A stretch of DNA of 64,000 bases from Chamaecrista fasciculata (GCA_003254925.1 QANZ01044835.1:200751-264750), one strand, 5' to 3'; counted from the stretch's first letter, positions 25,024-38,195 are shown. Notes: generated by a model from the sequence alone, not told the origin. Program-made: numbers and translations.

Positions 25024-25868
25024 CAAACAAACCAACATTTCAGTCCCTCAAATTAAAGATTATCAAATTGCTAACTCGGTCCCTGAAAGATTGAAATATA
25101 CAGTTCGGTCAATAAATAAATAATATGGTATACTCTTTAGTCTTTGAAATATTAAAATAATATAATATTTAGTCTATGGAAAATGACTAATATTTAAGTA
25201 TATTATTTTCATCTTTCAAGGATTAAACTTTGTATTTCAATCTTCCAATGATTGAGTTATCGGCTCAATGGTTTTTCAGGGGCCGAATCGTTAGTTTATT
25301 ATATATATATATATATCACACTAAGTGAGAATTACTACTAATATATGTATGTCACCCCAAATGAATTAAGGGTAAAGTACACTTTCGTATTCTGTGGTAT
25401 AGAATGAGGCATTCGTCTGGCTTGCGTTGTTCATTGTTGCTCTGTGGTGCCCTAAATTTTAATTTTGTTAGGCAACTAACTATTTTGTTATTTATTTAAC
25501 CAACTTTGGGGGGGATATAATGAAATTTTGGTGGAGGAAAAAGAGGCTGGATTTACTAAAAGATCCAAAAATATTAAAATCTCTTCAAAACAATCCTTAA
25601 AAACAAAAAAGTCTTTAAATGTATTTTCTTGAAAAAATTTATTCCATTTGAATTTGTTGCAATGAGTAGCTTCTGTATATGCATTTTATTTTTGGAAGCC
25701 TTATCTCTATCTTCTTATTTCTTATTTGAAAGTGTTATATAACAATGTTAGAATAAGAAATCATGTGAAATTTTTAACTCTGTTTGCTCTTAAATTTTTA
25801 CTACCAACTTATAAAAATATTTACATCTCAAATATAATAATTGAAGAATATTATATTTATATGAATAC
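24980..25868. other. Flank of unit D with foldback and AT-rich sequence
   Basis: Bases 25010-25320 fold back around CGGTCCCTGAAAGATTG-type words and end in TATATA runs; this is probably a miniature element without a clear duplication. From 25372 the NF-YB flank homology breaks at a GGGTAAAGTACACTTTCG start, like ends of the TTTGGTACC family. No gene. Confidence 0.45.
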
Positions 25869-26754
25869 TAGGGGTGACAATCTCAACCCATTGCCCACTA
25901 ACCCAACCAACCCACCACAAAATTAACCAACCCCAACCCAACCCATTTAGGTTATGGGTCAAGATGGGTTGGGTCCAAAATTGACCCTTTAAAATTTGGG
26001 TTGGGTTGGGTAAAACCCATAGGTTATCCAACTCAACCTAAATTTGTATCAAAGCTACGTAGTTTCATGAAAGGGGGCTAATATGAATTTCATAATTTTT
26101 GCAAAAATTACAAAATGCTCCCTAAATATTTTTAAAATTTACAAAAACGTCCCTAAACCATAATATTTGAGGACTAAAATGAAAATTATAAAAAAAATTT
26201 GGACCAAATTTTAATTTTGAAAAATATTGGAAAAATGATGAAATTGCAAATTAGTCCTAAATTTGAAAAATGAATGCATTTTAGTCCCACCAAACTATGA
26301 GTTCATTGGAAGGAAGATGAATTTTGCAAATTTTTGCAAAAGTTACAAAATGCCTCTAAATATTTTCAAAATTTACAAAAAGTCTTTGGATCATGATATT
26401 TGGGGACTAAAATGAAACTTTTAAAAAATAATTAGGGTCAAAATGTAATTTTAAAAATTTGAAAAAGGTGGAACTTTCAAATCAGTCTGAAATCTAAAAA
26501 AAGAATACGATTTAGTCCTAAATTTGAATAATTTAAAAATTTTTCTCATTAAAAAGTTTATAAATTAAATAATTAAATAATATAAATATTTTAATATGGG
26601 TTCATGGGTTGGATTGGGTCTACCTTTGATTTTTTGGGTCATGACCCACCCATAACCCATTGAACAAATACTAATGGGTCCTAGATGGGTCATTGACCCA
26701 TTTATGACCTACCCACTCGTGACCCAACCCAACTTACCTATTTTGCCACCTCTA
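25869..26754. mobile_element. hAT-type non-autonomous element, 886 bp
   Basis: The ends are inverted (TAGGGGTGACAAT at left, ATTTTGCCACCTCTA at right). The flanks are identical 8-mers ATGAATAC at 25861-25868 and 26755-26762. Both arms are rich in AACCCAACCC / GGGTTGGG words. The core (about 26085-26540) is made of arms of the TTTGGTACC Mutator-type family, so it looks like a nested or captured insertion. No transposase frame. Confidence 0.8.
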
Positions 26755-26900
26755 ATGAATACATACACACTGGGCATGGAATTGATTTGTTTAATTTGAT
26801 GAGATGGCATTGCAGGGTAGTGTATAAATCAAATAGGCTACCAAATTGGTAATTAAGTTCAATTTTGTGTGAATGATCCTAATTAAATAGCAGCAGGTTG

Positions 26901-27124
26901 TATTAATTCAAAGAGGATGAAGAAATATTTTGTGAGTATAATCAATTATAAAAGTTGCAATATATACCAGTAAAGAATGAGCTGCCTCTAACATATACTA
27001 CCTACAGCTGTACAAAACACAAAAGGTAAAAAAATATCTAATGATGAGTCAGCATCTATACAAAACAATAAAGGAAAATGCATAATAAAATATCAAATCT
27101 TATTAGGACCCATAAACTTTAACA
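26901..27124 (-). repeat. 3' LTR of the copia element
   Basis: Matches 36376-36598 over its whole length. The inner side abuts the polypurine tract. Confidence 0.85.
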
Positions 27125-28646
27125 TTCCCCCCTCAAGATGGAAGTTCGTGTGAGAGAAGTCCCATCTTGGAAGCCATGAACTGAAGTTGTGGTTTAGCAA
27201 GAGCTTTTGTAAATAAATCTGCCAATTGTAGTTGTGTAGGTACATGTTGCGGTTTGATGAAGCCACTCTTACATTTCTCTCTAACCACATGGCATTCTAT
27301 CTCAATATGTTTGGTCCTTTCATGATAAACTGGATTTGCAACAATATTTAAAGCAGATCTATTATTACACCATAAGGGGATAGGTCTAGGTACTTCGAGC
27401 TTGAAATCCTTCAAAACATAAGTTATCTATTGAGGGCAAGAAAACACAATATCCACTTAATGATCTTCTCGTTTGAGGGCAAGAAGCCCAATCACTATCA
27501 CAAAAGGCTTCTAAATGAAAGTCAGCAGTGTTTCTATAGAAAATCCCAAAGGAACTCGTACCTTTCAAGTATTTCACCACATGTAATGCTCCTTCCAAAT
27601 GAGTGGCACATGGCTGATTCACATACTGACTGAGCTGTTGCACACTAAAAGTGATGTCTGGCCTGGTCATGTTCAAGTAGAGCATCTTCCCAACAAGCCT
27701 TCTGTATCTTTCAGGATCTTCCAATAATGGAGAATCATTTGCAAATTTATGTCCCTTTGGCAAGGGTGTATGAACTACATCAACTTCTGTCATATTAATG
27801 TCAATTATGATGTCTCTGATGTACTTCTTTTGACAAATGAATGTTCCTTCCTTGCATCTTGCTATCTCAACTCCTAAGAAGAATATAGCATGACCAAGAT
27901 CCTTGATCGTGAAAATGGAATTGAGATAGTTCTTCACCTGCATAATTTCAGCCACCGATGGCCCTGTTATCAATACATCATCCACATATACAATTAAGGC
28001 CAAAAAACCATCTATCGAATCTTTAATAAATAGGCAGTGGTCATTTGGTGATTGAATGAAACCATAATTAATTAATAGGGCTATAAATTCAGTATTCCAT
28101 TCTCTTAAGGCTTGCTTCAAGCCATAAAGAGATCTCTTCAACCTACATACTTCCCCTTCCTTTGCTTTTCCATATCCCTTTGGTGGTTCTAAGTACACCT
28201 CCTCCTTCAAGTATCCATATAAGAAAGCATTATTTATGTCTAATTGATGCAAGCCCCATCCTTTACATGTAGCTAGAACAATGAAGATTCTTACTATTAC
28301 CAACTTTGCAACAGGAGAGAAACTCTCCAAGTAGTCTAAACTTGCCACTTGGTTATACCCTTTTGCCACTAATTTGGCTTTATATCCATCAATGGTCCCA
28401 TCTGATTTGAATTTTACTCTATACACCCATTTGGAACCTATAGTTTCTTCCCTGGTGGCAGCTTGGTAAGTTCCCATGTTTTATTATCTTCTAAGGCCTT
28501 AAGTTCACTTTGCATAGCTTCCACTCATACCTTTTCTTTTGATGCCTGCCTATATGTATATGGTTCTTGGATTTTAGATATGTTAACCATAAATGCAACA
28601 TAGTAGTCATTAAATATGTTAATATCTGGTTGGTGTATAAAAAAAT

Positions 28647-28862
28647 GGGTAAATTACACTTTGGTACCCTGTAGTTTGACCCTATTTCACTTTGGTACCC
28701 TGTGGTTTGAAACTTGACACTTTGGTACCCTGTGGTATTCTCCTTTAATACTTTGGTACCCTTTGGAGCTATTTTGTAATTTTAACCATAATAAATTTTG
28801 CAAAAATTACATATTGACCCCTTAATTTTTTTAAAGTTTTCATTTTAGTCCCTAGATAATAT
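28647..28862. mobile_element. Fragment of the TTTGGTACC Mutator-type family inside the copia element
   Basis: Four spaced copies of TTTGGTACCCTGTGG-like words followed by the family's CAAAAATTACATATTGACCCC arm. Copia-derived sequence continues on both sides. Confidence 0.65.
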
Positions 28863-30244
28863 GTATCTTGAACTTCTATATTAATATTATGTTCTGTAAT
28901 TGTTTCTTGTTCATGAAAATCTAGAGGAGAGTCAAGAACTTGGCAGTCATCAATTGAGAGAGAATGTACTGGTGGAAGATGAGTAGGCCTTAGCCTCTTA
29001 ACATAATTCCATTTTCAACTTGAAGCTTTAAAGGCACAACTTCTTTTTTTTTTCTCTTTTTTTTTTCACTTCATTTTCATGATTTTTTTTTACTTGGCAA
29101 TTTAAACCCATGAGGAGAGAAGCAAAAAGAAGAGTGTTGGTCAAACAAAATGCTAATTTAAAATTCAAAAACTAATAGCAGCAAGCTTAGATAATTAAGG
29201 CTCAAAGGGGGTGACAAATGGTAATAATGTTTGGGCTTGTGTATGGGAAATAAAGGTAGAAGAAAAATGCCTCCATCATAGTCCAAAAACCAATGCATAT
29301 GAAGCTTTGATAAAGAGTGAAATCAAGTTCTAGAGAAAACTCATCCCAAGGATTAAAATGACACTCATATGAAATGAACAATTAGGCTCAAAATCTTCCA
29401 ATAGGGTTAATAAGGTGGCACTCAATTGATCTTTGGATGAATTCAAAGGAAACAATAGCATGATCACAATTAACCAAAAGCTCAGGAATTTGAAGAAGCA
29501 AGAGTTAACTACCTTCACATGTGAGTAGAATATAACCAATTAACTCAAAAGCACAATCGAAATCTTCTCAACTTGAAAAATCCACCAAAGAGTTAAAAAC
29601 TAAAGATGTGGGTTCATAAGATATCTCAAACCTGATGCTGGAAATCCATGGAAAACTGGATACCAGAAATTAGAGATGAAGGTCAGAAAACTCCTTCAAA
29701 TGCATTTAAACACGTCTATGATAGGCAAACTAGAGTTCCAAAAATCAAGATGAACTGTCAAAACATAAATCCAGCTCAAAAGACCACAGAAATGCCTTAA
29801 AGTTTGAAAAATTGTCAAAAATGTCACAGTCAAGGAACTAGCAGCTAAAATCAGACAAAATAAACCAATATGAACGAACTCACACTCCCCCACACTTTAA
29901 ACTTTGCAGTGTCCTCAATGCAAGAACACTACAAAATAAAAACTAGGGGAAGAAAAGAAGCAAGTAGCTGCACAGAAAGCAGAACCCAGGAACAAAAGGA
30001 GAACCTGCAATATATCATCAAAAGAGTAAGAACCAACAGGTCTAAACTCAACTAAATCAAACACAAAACATCACCAAGGGGGTTCTCAACACACCAAATC
30101 CTAAAAAAAAAAAAAAAAAAAACAAAATAAAATAACAAAAACTGAAATCAAAACCTACATCTACTCATCTCCCCTACACTTATCTCACATTTTAATTCAA
30201 AACAATAGATAAGAGATAAGGAAGGGAAAGAAACAACTTGAAGC

Positions 30245-31768
30245 TTAATCTGGCTTCAAATTCTGTTTGAAAATCCAGAGGGGTAGCAAGCGTCTCCGCT
30301 GCAGGGAACCCAGGGTGTTCCCCTCCCTCTGAGCACGAAGCTCCTCGAGTCTTGCTTCCTCCACACCTATACCACAAACAAAGACATGATCATATATGCA
30401 ATAAGAAACATGAAAGGTGTGCAAAGGAATAACAAATTCAATAACGAGAGGAGTTAGAAATTCTTCTCTTTTTGGAGCAAGTTGTGGTAGCACTGGAGAT
30501 TGAAGTGCTAAGGTTGATTCTTCCTTATCTTCTTTAGGTGCCAACACCATGGACTCCGTGGAAACTTCAGCTGTTTCCAAAGATTTGAGCAATGAACTCT
30601 GCATTGGTGCAAGCCCTTCATCAATCTCTAAACAATCCGAACAAGGCCCATCGGCCCCACAGGTGCAACTAGACATAGGTAGAGGAGTAGATAAAGTGGA
30701 CTCATCGCATGCAAGGGGGTCAAAGTTATGCATCACAAGTTGAGCTTGCATACTAGAAGTCTCCTCAACACATTGTTGCTCTTCTTCTTCTTGTTCTTCC
30801 AAGTACATTCTTGATTTAGCAATTTCAGCTTCATCAAATGTATGTATAACAAGCCATTGAACAACTTGTTCATAATGTTCATCATCATTACACTCACCAA
30901 AGCATTCAATGAAGTTGAACAACGGATCATCACTAGGAGAAGAAGGTGAAGGAGTGGTGACAGGAGAAGACATATCATCAATAACAATAATTTCATCCTC
31001 ATCTTCGCTGTCCTCCTCAATTGATGGCTCATGAGCCATATCTTGTTGCTCACTCAAGCCTTGAGCGGGTTCTAAAATGAAATCTTGTAGATGTTGCTCC
31101 TCTAATCTCTCAAGTTGAGAATGAGTGGATTCCACTGGTTGCTTAGGAGGTAGCATGAGGTCTTCCATAGATTTCTCTAGAGTTGAGTAACTTCCACTCA
31201 TAGCTTGACATTCCTGAGTTAAACGCTCAAGCATCTGTTGCATTTCAACAACCTGTGAGTTCATCTCCACCATACCATTCGCAAAGACTTGTGAAATATC
31301 ATCAACATTCGGCATTGGTGAGGGTTGGAATGAATTTGTCATGGATGGGGGGTTGGGGTTTTCAAAGTGACTTGGGGATTCCCACTGATAATTGGGAGCT
31401 CCATAATTGTACCCTTCATCCCTTTGGAAACTTTGTTGACAATTCCATCCAAAATTGGTGTTGGAAGAATGATTACCCACTTGATGATGCCCCAACAATT
31501 GTGGATTTGAAATTGGGAGAGCTCCATTAAGATGGAAACAATCACTAGCCGAGTGGAAACGACACCTGCAAAATGAGCAAGGAAGAGCAAACATATCAAG
31601 TGATTGTGGTCTAGGCGGGCATGGTGGAACCTCTCTATATTGCATCGGATAACCATTGTCCCTGTAAAAGGAAGAAGAATAAGGTTGCCCATGAGAAGAA
31701 TCATAAGACCCATAAAAGGAATTATAAGAATTATAGGGGTCATAAGGAGAATGATGTCCTCTATCCAT
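30245..31768 (-). CDS. 507-aa open frame in the nested gypsy-like element; function unknown
   Basis: The frame runs from MDRGHHSPYDPYNSY to KQNLKPD without interruption. The N-terminal part is rich in Tyr, Ser, Pro and Gln. Near residues 63-79 a Cys/His cluster (CSFCRCRFHSASDCFH) looks like a small zinc-binding knuckle. The middle is strongly acidic (EEDSEDEDEIIVIDD) with Ser/Pro tracts and EQEEEEQQ. A second Cys group (CTCGADGPCSDC) lies near residues 370-380. Its place after the primer-binding site is that of a gag-type gene, but I do not recognise a standard gag domain. It is probably an element-borne protein, not a host gene. Being open, it may be young or under some constraint, which cannot be judged here. 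Confidence 0.55.
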   Translation of the reverse strand: MDRGHHSPYDPYNSYNSFYGSYDSSHGQPYSSSFYRDNGYPMQYREVPPCPPRPQSLDMFALPCSFCRCRFHSASDCFHLNGALPISNPQLLGHHQVGNHSSNTNFGWNCQQSFQRDEGYNYGAPNYQWESPSHFENPNPPSMTNSFQPSPMPNVDDISQVFANGMVEMNSQVVEMQQMLERLTQECQAMSGSYSTLEKSMEDLMLPPKQPVESTHSQLERLEEQHLQDFILEPAQGLSEQQDMAHEPSIEEDSEDEDEIIVIDDMSSPVTTPSPSSPSDDPLFNFIECFGECNDDEHYEQVVQWLVIHTFDEAEIAKSRMYLEEQEEEEQQCVEETSSMQAQLVMHNFDPLACDESTLSTPLPMSSCTCGADGPCSDCLEIDEGLAPMQSSLLKSLETAEVSTESMVLAPKEDKEESTLALQSPVLPQLAPKREEFLTPLVIEFVIPLHTFHVSYCIYDHVFVCGIGVEEARLEELRAQREGNTLGSLQRRRLLPLWIFKQNLKPD

Positions 31769-32408
31769 TCAAACTTAAGCAATAAAACTTAGAAAATATC
31801 CTCTTAAGCCTATTGTTAGCTTCACTTAAATTCCTTAGTCTTCTCTCTTTTCTTAGCTTCCTACAAGTTCTTTCAATCTTAGGATTCAAAAGATTTAGAT
31901 GTTCCTTAAACTTCCTAAGCATGCAACACTTAATTTTTAACACCAAAAGAACAAGAGAGATGTGAAAAATTGATGCACAAAGCAACCGGCAAGAGAAAAG
32001 AGCAAGAGGAAAGAAATTCGCTTAGTCTAGAAAAACAGCCGCGAAACAGCCACGGCACACTCCCACGGCGGGTTGGCGGCGGTTTGCACTGGAAAAACAG
32101 CCGCGAAACAGCCACGGCACACTCCCACGGCGGGTCCCGCGGCGGGTTTCTCTGCACAGCGAAAATTAGCAAAAATAGTCCAGAAAGTGAGTTCCCAAGC
32201 AATTCTTTGAACCAAAACTTTAAGATGAATGGTTCTAAACAAGTTAAAACAAATAAAGACTCACTAAACACTAAAGAAAAAATGAAACAAAACAAACAAA
32301 AACAAAAATTGACTCCCTAAGACACGACAAAGGAAAACCCAATTTGTAAAAACTTGGCACAATCTACCGTTAAACTTTGGGAAAAGTTCCCCGGCAACGG
32401 CGCCAATT

Positions 32409-33776
32409 TGACCGCACCCGTCGTTAGGTGGCCAAAAATACCGGAATTAATGCACTATAGTGGTGCAATCCGAGTCGATCTCTCGAGGAACTTTTGTGCA
32501 AGGTTTAATTGTAAACGATACCAAGTTATCACCAATCGGGTAAAAGCGAAGAAAATTTGTTCTTTGATTGTTTGTCTAAGACCTAAAACAATAATTAAAT
32601 AAAGCAATAATATTTTTGGGGTTTTTGATTAATAAGCAAAAGATAAACAAAAGCGATAAAGATAGATAAGACACACTTATTGATGGAAACACCCAACAGA
32701 GGAATTGAATTCGGCCTTCCTAGCTTATAAAGATCGGAGTAATTACTTCACAAACCATTTACTAAAGTTGTCCACTACCGTTAAACATAGCAATTAACTC
32801 AATTATAAACATAACCAAGATAATCACTTCAATGAAGCTAATGGCGAGATAAAATCAAGAATTCAGGCAACTCTATAACTCAGACTAAGTTATCAAAGAG
32901 AAACTTATCCCAATTATTAGTCAAACCAACTACAACGTATCCGAACGGATCATAATCAAGACAAGAATAATCAATACATATCAGAATCCAAAATCCAATC
33001 TCAAATTCATAATCAATATCAGAATTACAAGTTCTCTAACCAAGAAAAACTCAAACCCTAATATAAAACGATGAAAAGAGTAAAGTAAAACTCCCTAAGT
33101 GTAGAACCAAGCTCGGGCCTCCTCCAATCCTCTTATGGGTGTGGAATCTAGCTGCTCATGGAGAGAGATTCGGCTTCAACAAGCCTCCTAGCCTCCAAAA
33201 TAGCCATGGATGAAGGTGGGAGAAGAGAGGGGATGAAGGAGATGGTGTCAAGTGTGTCTCTAGGGTTCCTCCTCATTTAAATGACCTAAAAACCTCTCAT
33301 ATATGTAAATTTCGGCTCATTCCAAAGAAATCTAGGTCAGAATCATCAAAATCGGGCTTGGGCCTACTTAATTACAAATTATCGCGAACCCGCCGCGGAC
33401 CTGCCGCGGCTATACGTGGCGGCGGTTCCGGCGGCGGTTTTTCCAGCAACTTTAGTTCGCTTTCAGTTTGGTCCCTGACTTGTCTCCAAACATCCTTGAG
33501 CCTTCCTCGAAGCAATGCAGCACTTTGGACTTCATTAAAACCTATCAAGAACATCGAGAAACTAAGTGAATTCTCTGGATAAAGAGGATCAATCAAGTAA
33601 TAAAGATTAAACCCGAGAAAACGACACAATTACTCACAAAATAGTCCAAATAATCATCAAACTTCAAGGCATCATATTTTATCATAAAGGGACATAAAGG
33701 CATGCAATTGAATCCCAAATGAATATAAAATGCCCTAAAATGTCTCTAAAATATATGATGAAATATGGTCAGATCA
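32409..33776 (-). repeat. LTR of the nested gypsy-like element, 1.37 kb
   Basis: Shares TGATCTGACCATATTTCATC and GAGGAAGGCTCAAGGATG with the LTR at 50152-51455, and the GGTCA end with 59888-61345. Confidence 0.7.
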
Positions 33777-36375
33777 GAGGGGCTGAGGAGTGTTTGTAAG
33801 GAAAGACAGTTTCATAAAATCTGATGTCTCAACTAACATATATTTTATTTGTTGTTATATCATAAGCTTTATATGCTTTTTGGACTGAGACATATCCTAT
33901 GAATATGCACTTGTGTGCTCTTTCTGCAAATTTGTCGTTGTGTGGTAAATTATTGGTGATAAAACACAAACTTCCAAAGACTTTAAGTCTGCTATAATCT
34001 GGTGGGTAACCATGCAACACCTCATAAGGTGTTTTCCAATTAAGGATAGATGTAGGTAACCTATTTATTATGCGTGTTGCTATCAAGATTCACTCACCCC
34101 AAAACTTTCTTGGTAGGCTTGCTTGAAACATAAGACTCCTTGCCACTTCTAATAAATGTCTATGTTTTCTCTCTACCACCCCATTTTGTTGTGGGGTATA
34201 GGGACAAGTTTTTTGATGTGTTATGCCTAATTGGGAAAGGACATTTTGACTAGCTTGGCTTATGAATTCGGTTCCATTATCTGATCTCATCTCTTTTACT
34301 GATTTCTCATATTTCTTTTGTATCTGATTCAAAAAGGCTTCAAGGATATGACGAACTTGAGTCTTATGTTTGAGAAAATGAGTCCACGTGACTCTAGTAT
34401 CTACAATGGTGAGAACATAGTGGGCATTGGTGAGACTTGGTGTAGAGTAAGGCCCCCATAAATCAATATGTAATAGCTCTAAGGCATTTTTTTTCTTATT
34501 TTGATAAGGTAATCTTTTTTGTTTAGCTTTGTGGCAACACACAGGTAAAAGTTCTGTATTTAACTTGACAACATCTATACGATTTAAGACAGATATAGGA
34601 CAATGACCTAATCTTTTATGCCAAGTGACAATAGAATTTTCAGTAATAGGTAAAACATAAACAGAAGCATTTTCATTAATAACAGAAGTGTCATTACAAT
34701 CAGAAATTTGAGCAGCAAAATTGGGAACACAAGTACACTTGTTCAGCAATTTTTGTATAACAGTGGAATGGAAAGACCTAGGTTCTAGAATATAGAGGTT
34801 CTTTTTGACTTCAACAACAGCTACTACTTCTTTACTCTTCAGGTCCTACACAATGCAGTAAGAATCATGAAACTGCAGGTATAAACCACTTTGTTTAACA
34901 AGCTTGTTAAAAGACAAGAGGTTGTATTTGAAGCTTGGGACTAAAAGATCATCATTCAAGGTCAGTTTAGGATGTAAACTAACTTGTCCTTTTATTTTAG
35001 CAGCTTTAAAATTCGAATCTAGAAGGCATATAGTAATTGGTTGAGTTAATGACTTAGTATGTTGCATTAATTTAACATTTGAGCATATGTGGGATGAGGA
35101 CCCTGTATCTAATATCCAACTACCACTACATATAGATACAAAATCATTAGTTAAGGCATTGGTGTTGCCTGCAAAGTCAACTAAATTGACATAGCTGACC
35201 AACTCTTCTGGCCCCTTCCCTTTCAAATACCTCCCCATTTCTTGTTTGATCATCTGTGCAACCATTGATGCTAATTTTGTCTGTTTTGTATCATATCCTT
35301 TTTTAACCATTTAGCTGACATCATCATCATCCACCATATTTGCTATTGCCTTCTTCCTGTTACCTTTCTTTGATTCCTTGTATACCTTGTACCAGTCAGG
35401 GAAACCGTAAAGCTTAAAACAAGTTTCCTTGGTATGTCCATTAACATGGCAAAGCTCACAAAATCGATCTCCCTTCTTATCTTGCTCCTTCTTTTTTTTT
35501 AAAATTTTTGTTGTCTATATTTCTCACCATCATTGCACTTGCATCCAGGTTTGCATTAGAAGAGAATGTGAGGGTAACATTCTTCCGACTTTCAACTCTT
35601 AACACCATCGCAAAGGCTTTATTTGCTGTTGGTAGAGGATCTATATTAAGGATTTGTCCTCTTATCACATCTAAATCAGCATTTAATCCCATTAAAAACT
35701 AAGAAACCTAGTAGAATTCTTAATTTCTTTCAGCTTGGCTGTGATGCCACAAGTACATTGAGTACATTTGCAAATGGGCATTGGAACCAACCTATCAAGT
35801 TCATCCCAAGCCCTATGCAGCTTGTTATAGTAAATAGTCATAGAATCTCCACTTTGGTGCATGGAGATGATATCTCTTTGGATTTGATAAATTTGAGGTC
35901 CATTACTTACTCCATACCTCTCTTCTATCTCATCCCAAATAGCCTTAGCAGAAATACAGTAAATTAAAGTGTCAGCAATATCCTTACTCGCTGAGTTAAT
36001 ATCCAAGACTTAATCATTGAATCCACTTTCTTCCAATGCTTGTATCAGCTTGATCCTCTGGTGCTGCTACAGAACCAACAAAGAATCCAGCTTTATCTTT
36101 GGCTTCAAGTTAATTTCGAATGGAGATGCTCGATGTAGAGTAATTGGATCCCGTGAACTGTGTAGTAACCAAGCTCAAACCAGGATGATCTGAGTTATAA
36201 AGGGTGTATGGTCCTTCTTCTGCTCGTGTAATTATGCTTGTTGATCCTCTGCCAGAACCAGAGTCTAGAGTAGTAGCTGCCATTGCTCAGTAGCAAAAGC
36301 AGAGGGAGCAAAAGATAAAAGTATGCGGCAGAAGAATGTGCAGAAAGCTAGGTCAAGCAACCTGCTCTGATACCA

Positions 36376-36598
36376 TATTAATTCAGAGAGGATGATGAAA
36401 TATTCCGCGAGTATATTCAATTATAAAAGTTACAAGATATACAAGTAAAGAATGAGCTGCCTCTAACATATACTACCTACAACTGTACAAAAGACAAAAG
36501 GTGAAAAATATGTAATGATGAGTTAGCAGCTATACAAAACAATAAAGGAAAATACATAGTAAAACATTGAAACTTATTAGGACCCATAAACTTTAACA
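36376..36598 (-). repeat. 5' LTR of the copia element
   Basis: Starts TGTTAAAGTTTATGGG on the minus strand. The primer-binding site follows directly. The outer flanks of the two LTRs (GGTTG and AATTG) agree at only three of five bases. Confidence 0.85.
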
Positions 36599-36603
36599 AA
36601 TTG

Positions 36604-37759
36604 ACAAACAAACTCAAAATGTGAGTTTGGTTGGTTTAGATTCGCGGGTCGGGTTGATTTTGAAAATGGCAACCTAACGACTTTTGGGTTGAGTTACGAC
36701 TTCACAGTTTTAGGAATTAACCCAACCCACGAACCCACACATTTATTTTTATGTATTTTAAATATTTTTTTAATGTGTTCATATTGTTTGTTGTTTATAA
36801 TTAATATAATATAATTTTAGAATTTACATAATTATATATATATACATATATTTATTATATTTATAAATATTTTAAAGTGTATTTAAATTATACTTGCAAT
36901 TGCGGATTGAATTAGATTGGGTTGAATGATTAAAATGTAAGAATCGACCTCAACCTATAAATAAATGTACAAATTAAATTAAAACTTTTCTTAAAAATCA
37001 ATCCAGCTCAACCTCATTCACCATACATCTGTCAAACTGGGTCCCTTCCTTGTACTTGTGACCACATTCAAAGTACAAGATTATCACGACTGTACTAGTT
37101 TGTGAGACTAAATTTTATTTATTTCTTTATGCATCTATATTTTAAAAAATTTGTAGAAATTTTGTTTGTTGTTGGATCTTTCAAAAAATTATTTCTGTTT
37201 ATTGTAATTTCTTGCTGGCCAGAATTCATTTTAATTCTTCTACACAATTAATTCTTTGTTCGGCCCAACATTTATTTGCTTCATAGTTTTATTAATTTAT
37301 TCGTTGGCCCAAATTTAATTTGTTTCGATATTTTGTTTTAGGCCCAAAAGTGTAGTTTTTTTTGTCAATTTGGTATTTTGAATCATCCCCATTAATATGA
37401 ATTTGACTCGCTCCACACATTTGATTATAAAATGAGACTATATAAAATTTAAATACATTTATTTAAATTTTGAACTTAAAACCTTATTGATGATAGTAAG
37501 ATCCTTCGTTTTTCAAAGTTACCCATCATGAGCTATTATTGATTTTAGAGGTTCCACAGTTTTACTATCTATAGTTCTATACGTTGTCCTTTTTCATTTT
37601 GCCAACAGTTCAAACATCGATGGAACTAAAAGCAAACTTAGCAATAAGGTGGGTACGTTTCTCTTTAAAACAAGTTATTTATCAAACTATTTCCAATATA
37701 TTCATACTTAAAATAACTAATAATTATTTCTATAAAGATTTGTACATCTATATTATCAT
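36604..37759. other. Resumed flank of tandem unit D, with hAT-like GGGTTG-rich sequence
   Basis: Bases 36620-37020 are bounded by GGGTCGGGTTG / AACCCAACCC-type words in inverted order, like the element at 25869-26754, but no duplication was found. At 37030-37100 the words GGGTCCCTTCC and AAGTACAAGATTAT match 18605-18660, so unit D continues past the copia insertion. No gene. Confidence 0.45.
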
Positions 37760-38195
37760 GGGTAAAATACACTTTGATACTCTGTGGTTGGGACCGAAAT
37801 CACTTTAGTACCCTGAAAGACAAAATTTGACACTTGGTACACTGAGGTTTGCGCCATTAGTACTTTGGTACCCTGTGGTTATTTTCCGTCAAGATTTAAC
37901 AAAAAGTGCTGACATGACTCAATCTTAGCTGTCGATTTCTACTACATCTTATCCGTTAGTTTCTATTGCTGCTTAAATCATATTTTACTCTTCAACAAGA
38001 TTTCTTTTGTTCATTTAAGTCCTCTCCCTTTGGTAAAACCAATCAAAACACAACAAACTAAAAGAATTAATGGAGTTTTCTACAATTTCATTTCAAGAAC
38101 TAGAGTTATAAAAAAAAATTGCAGAAAGACCATTAGAGTTTTGATGAATCAAAATCTTCCCTTTCACATAAAAATTCTCTCAACCAAGTCCTTAA

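Larger units (their letters stand above)
29020..33776 (-). mobile_element. Nested non-autonomous Ty3/gypsy-like element (Athila/Tat-like)
   Basis: On the minus strand it opens with an LTR (33776-32409, starting TGATCTGACC and ending GGTCA). A primer-binding site TGGCGCCGTTGCCGGGG follows (32405-32389), of the kind used by Athila/Tat gypsy elements. Then come a GC-rich leader with tandem GCGGCGGG words, an open frame (30245-31768), and a non-coding tract with AAGTGTGGGGGAG, a motif found after pol in this lineage. I recognise no pol genes and no second LTR, so the left boundary is approximate. It lies between the integrase and reverse transcriptase parts of the copia element and is therefore younger than it. 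Related LTRs occur at 49287-51455. Confidence 0.7.
26901..36598 (-). mobile_element. Ty1/copia LTR retrotransposon, broken, with nested insertions
   Basis: LTRs of 224 bp (26901-27124) and 223 bp (36376-36598) flank it. By eye they differ at roughly 20 sites, about 9 percent, so the insertion is old, of the order of a few million years at usual plant rates. The primer-binding site (TGGTATCAGAGC, initiator Met tRNA) is at 36375-36364 and a polypurine tract (AGGGGGG) abuts 27124. Parts in element order on the minus strand: gag (about 36290-35470), protease (about 35310-34846), integrase (about 34750-33780), reverse transcriptase and RNase H (about 28620-27133). It carries several breaks and is not functional. 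A gypsy-like element and a Mutator-type fragment are nested in it. It interrupts tandem unit D, whose homology resumes near 37030. Confidence 0.9.

Noticed and set aside
25869-26754. AACCCA/GGGTT tracts as an interstitial telomere
   Set aside because: The repeats are irregular and lie in the arms of a hAT element with an 8-bp duplication; they are not TTTAGGG arrays.
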